6,234 bases of DNA from Candidatus Rifleibacteriota bacterium (GTDB taxonomy: Bacteria; Riflebacteria; Ozemobacteria; Ozemobacterales; Ozemobacteraceae): NCBI GenBank assembly GCA_017526725.1, contig JAFXRA010000272.1:1-6234 (forward strand), given 5' to 3'. Below, one piece after another: positions 5,984-6,234 of the stretch (positions are counted from its first letter, which is position 1; each line of letters starts with the position of its first letter). Below the pieces are notes generated by a model. That model did no database searches. It saw nothing but the letters and a program-made list of their open reading frames with translations, and was not told the DNA's origin. Position numbers and translations under genes: made by a program.

Positions 5984-6234
5984 ATGACTTTATATCATTC
6001 TATGCATGAATTAATAGGTAACACTCCGTTAGTTGAACTTACTCATTTTGATTTACCAGGAAACACACATTTATACGCTAAGCTTGAACTCTTCAATCCT
6101 GCTGGTAGTGTAAAAGACCGAACAGGTTTTTATATGATTGCAGACGCTGAAAAAAGAGGAATATTGAAACCTGGTGGAACAATTATCGAAGCTACTGCGG
6201 GCAATACTGGCTTGGGAATAGCTTTTGCTGCTTT
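5984..6234 (+). CDS. mccA: O-acetylserine-dependent cystathionine beta-synthase, MccA-like, 5' part only
   Basis: This is the first 83 codons of a fold-type II PLP enzyme cut by the window end. It would condense homocysteine with an activated serine to form cystathionine, the substrate of the enzyme encoded just upstream. Visible motifs are [12 protein letters not shown] (8-19), NPAGSVKDR (38-46) with K44 as the PLP lysine, and ATAGNTGLG (70-78). The substrate loop has Ala72 where CysK in this window has Ser (TSGNTG). As I recall, TAGNTG is also found in Bacillus MccA. The start 3 nt after the mccB stop has only a weak ribosome site, which suggests translational coupling. A second Met at codon 7 (6002) has no Shine-Dalgarno. 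The N-terminal spacing before HELIG fits MccA. A second CysK-type cysteine synthase (CysK2 or CysM) remains possible without the C-terminus. Confidence 0.85.
   Translation, partial: MTLYHSMHELIGNTPLVELTHFDLPGNTHLYAKLELFNPAGSVKDRTGFYMIADAEKRGILKPGGTIIEATAGNTGLGIAFAA

Noticed and set aside
1..6234. CRISPR arrays, tRNA/rRNA genes, insertion sequences or phage elements
   Set aside because: No repeat-spacer pattern, RNA-gene signature, transposase or terminal inverted repeats were seen; nearly all of the window is accounted for by conserved genes.

Overview
The window comes from an AT-rich bacterium that is almost certainly diderm (Gram-negative). It encodes a tripartite heavy-metal RND efflux system, which needs an outer membrane to make sense. 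The sulfur enzymes resemble those of the Bacillus/Clostridium mcc pathway. I cannot fix the phylum from this sequence alone.

Region 1 (1-3563, plus strand) is the downstream part of a metal-efflux operon. It holds the C-terminal 148 residues of a CusB/CzcB-type periplasmic adaptor with a His-rich tail. After 17 nt comes a complete 1032-residue CusA/CzcA-family RND pump. Its membrane-domain proton-relay segment looks CusA-like, but its periplasmic porter domain looks CzcA-like, so the exported metal is uncertain. A strong stem-loop at 3571-3612 separates this operon from the convergent cysK and probably terminates transcription from both sides.

Region 2 (3619-6234) is a cysteine-biosynthesis island arranged divergently. 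cysK (minus strand) encodes O-acetylserine sulfhydrylase, which makes cysteine from sulfide. Facing the other way is a two-gene unit: an mccB-like cystathionine gamma-lyase and, 3 nt after it, the first 83 codons of an mccA-like O-acetylserine/cystathionine beta-synthase. Together mccA and mccB would convert homocysteine to cysteine (reverse transsulfuration), complementing the sulfide route of CysK. The order mccB-mccA is that of the Clostridium acetobutylicum ubiG-mccBA-luxS operon, the opposite of Bacillus subtilis mccA-mccB.

The 268-bp divergent intergenic region (4555-4822) is the most informative non-coding part. Each transcription unit has a recognisable TTGACA-17-bp promoter. Each promoter carries, on or just after the -10 element, a dyad with the same core, CCTAC-N7-GTAGG. 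This is the expected layout of a repressor that co-controls both cysteine routes. The regulator is not in the window; an Rrf2-type (CymR-like) protein is a reasonable but unproven guess. The dyad downstream of the mccB promoter also shows that the true mccB start is the ATG at 4823, not an upstream in-frame TTG that is really the -35 hexamer.
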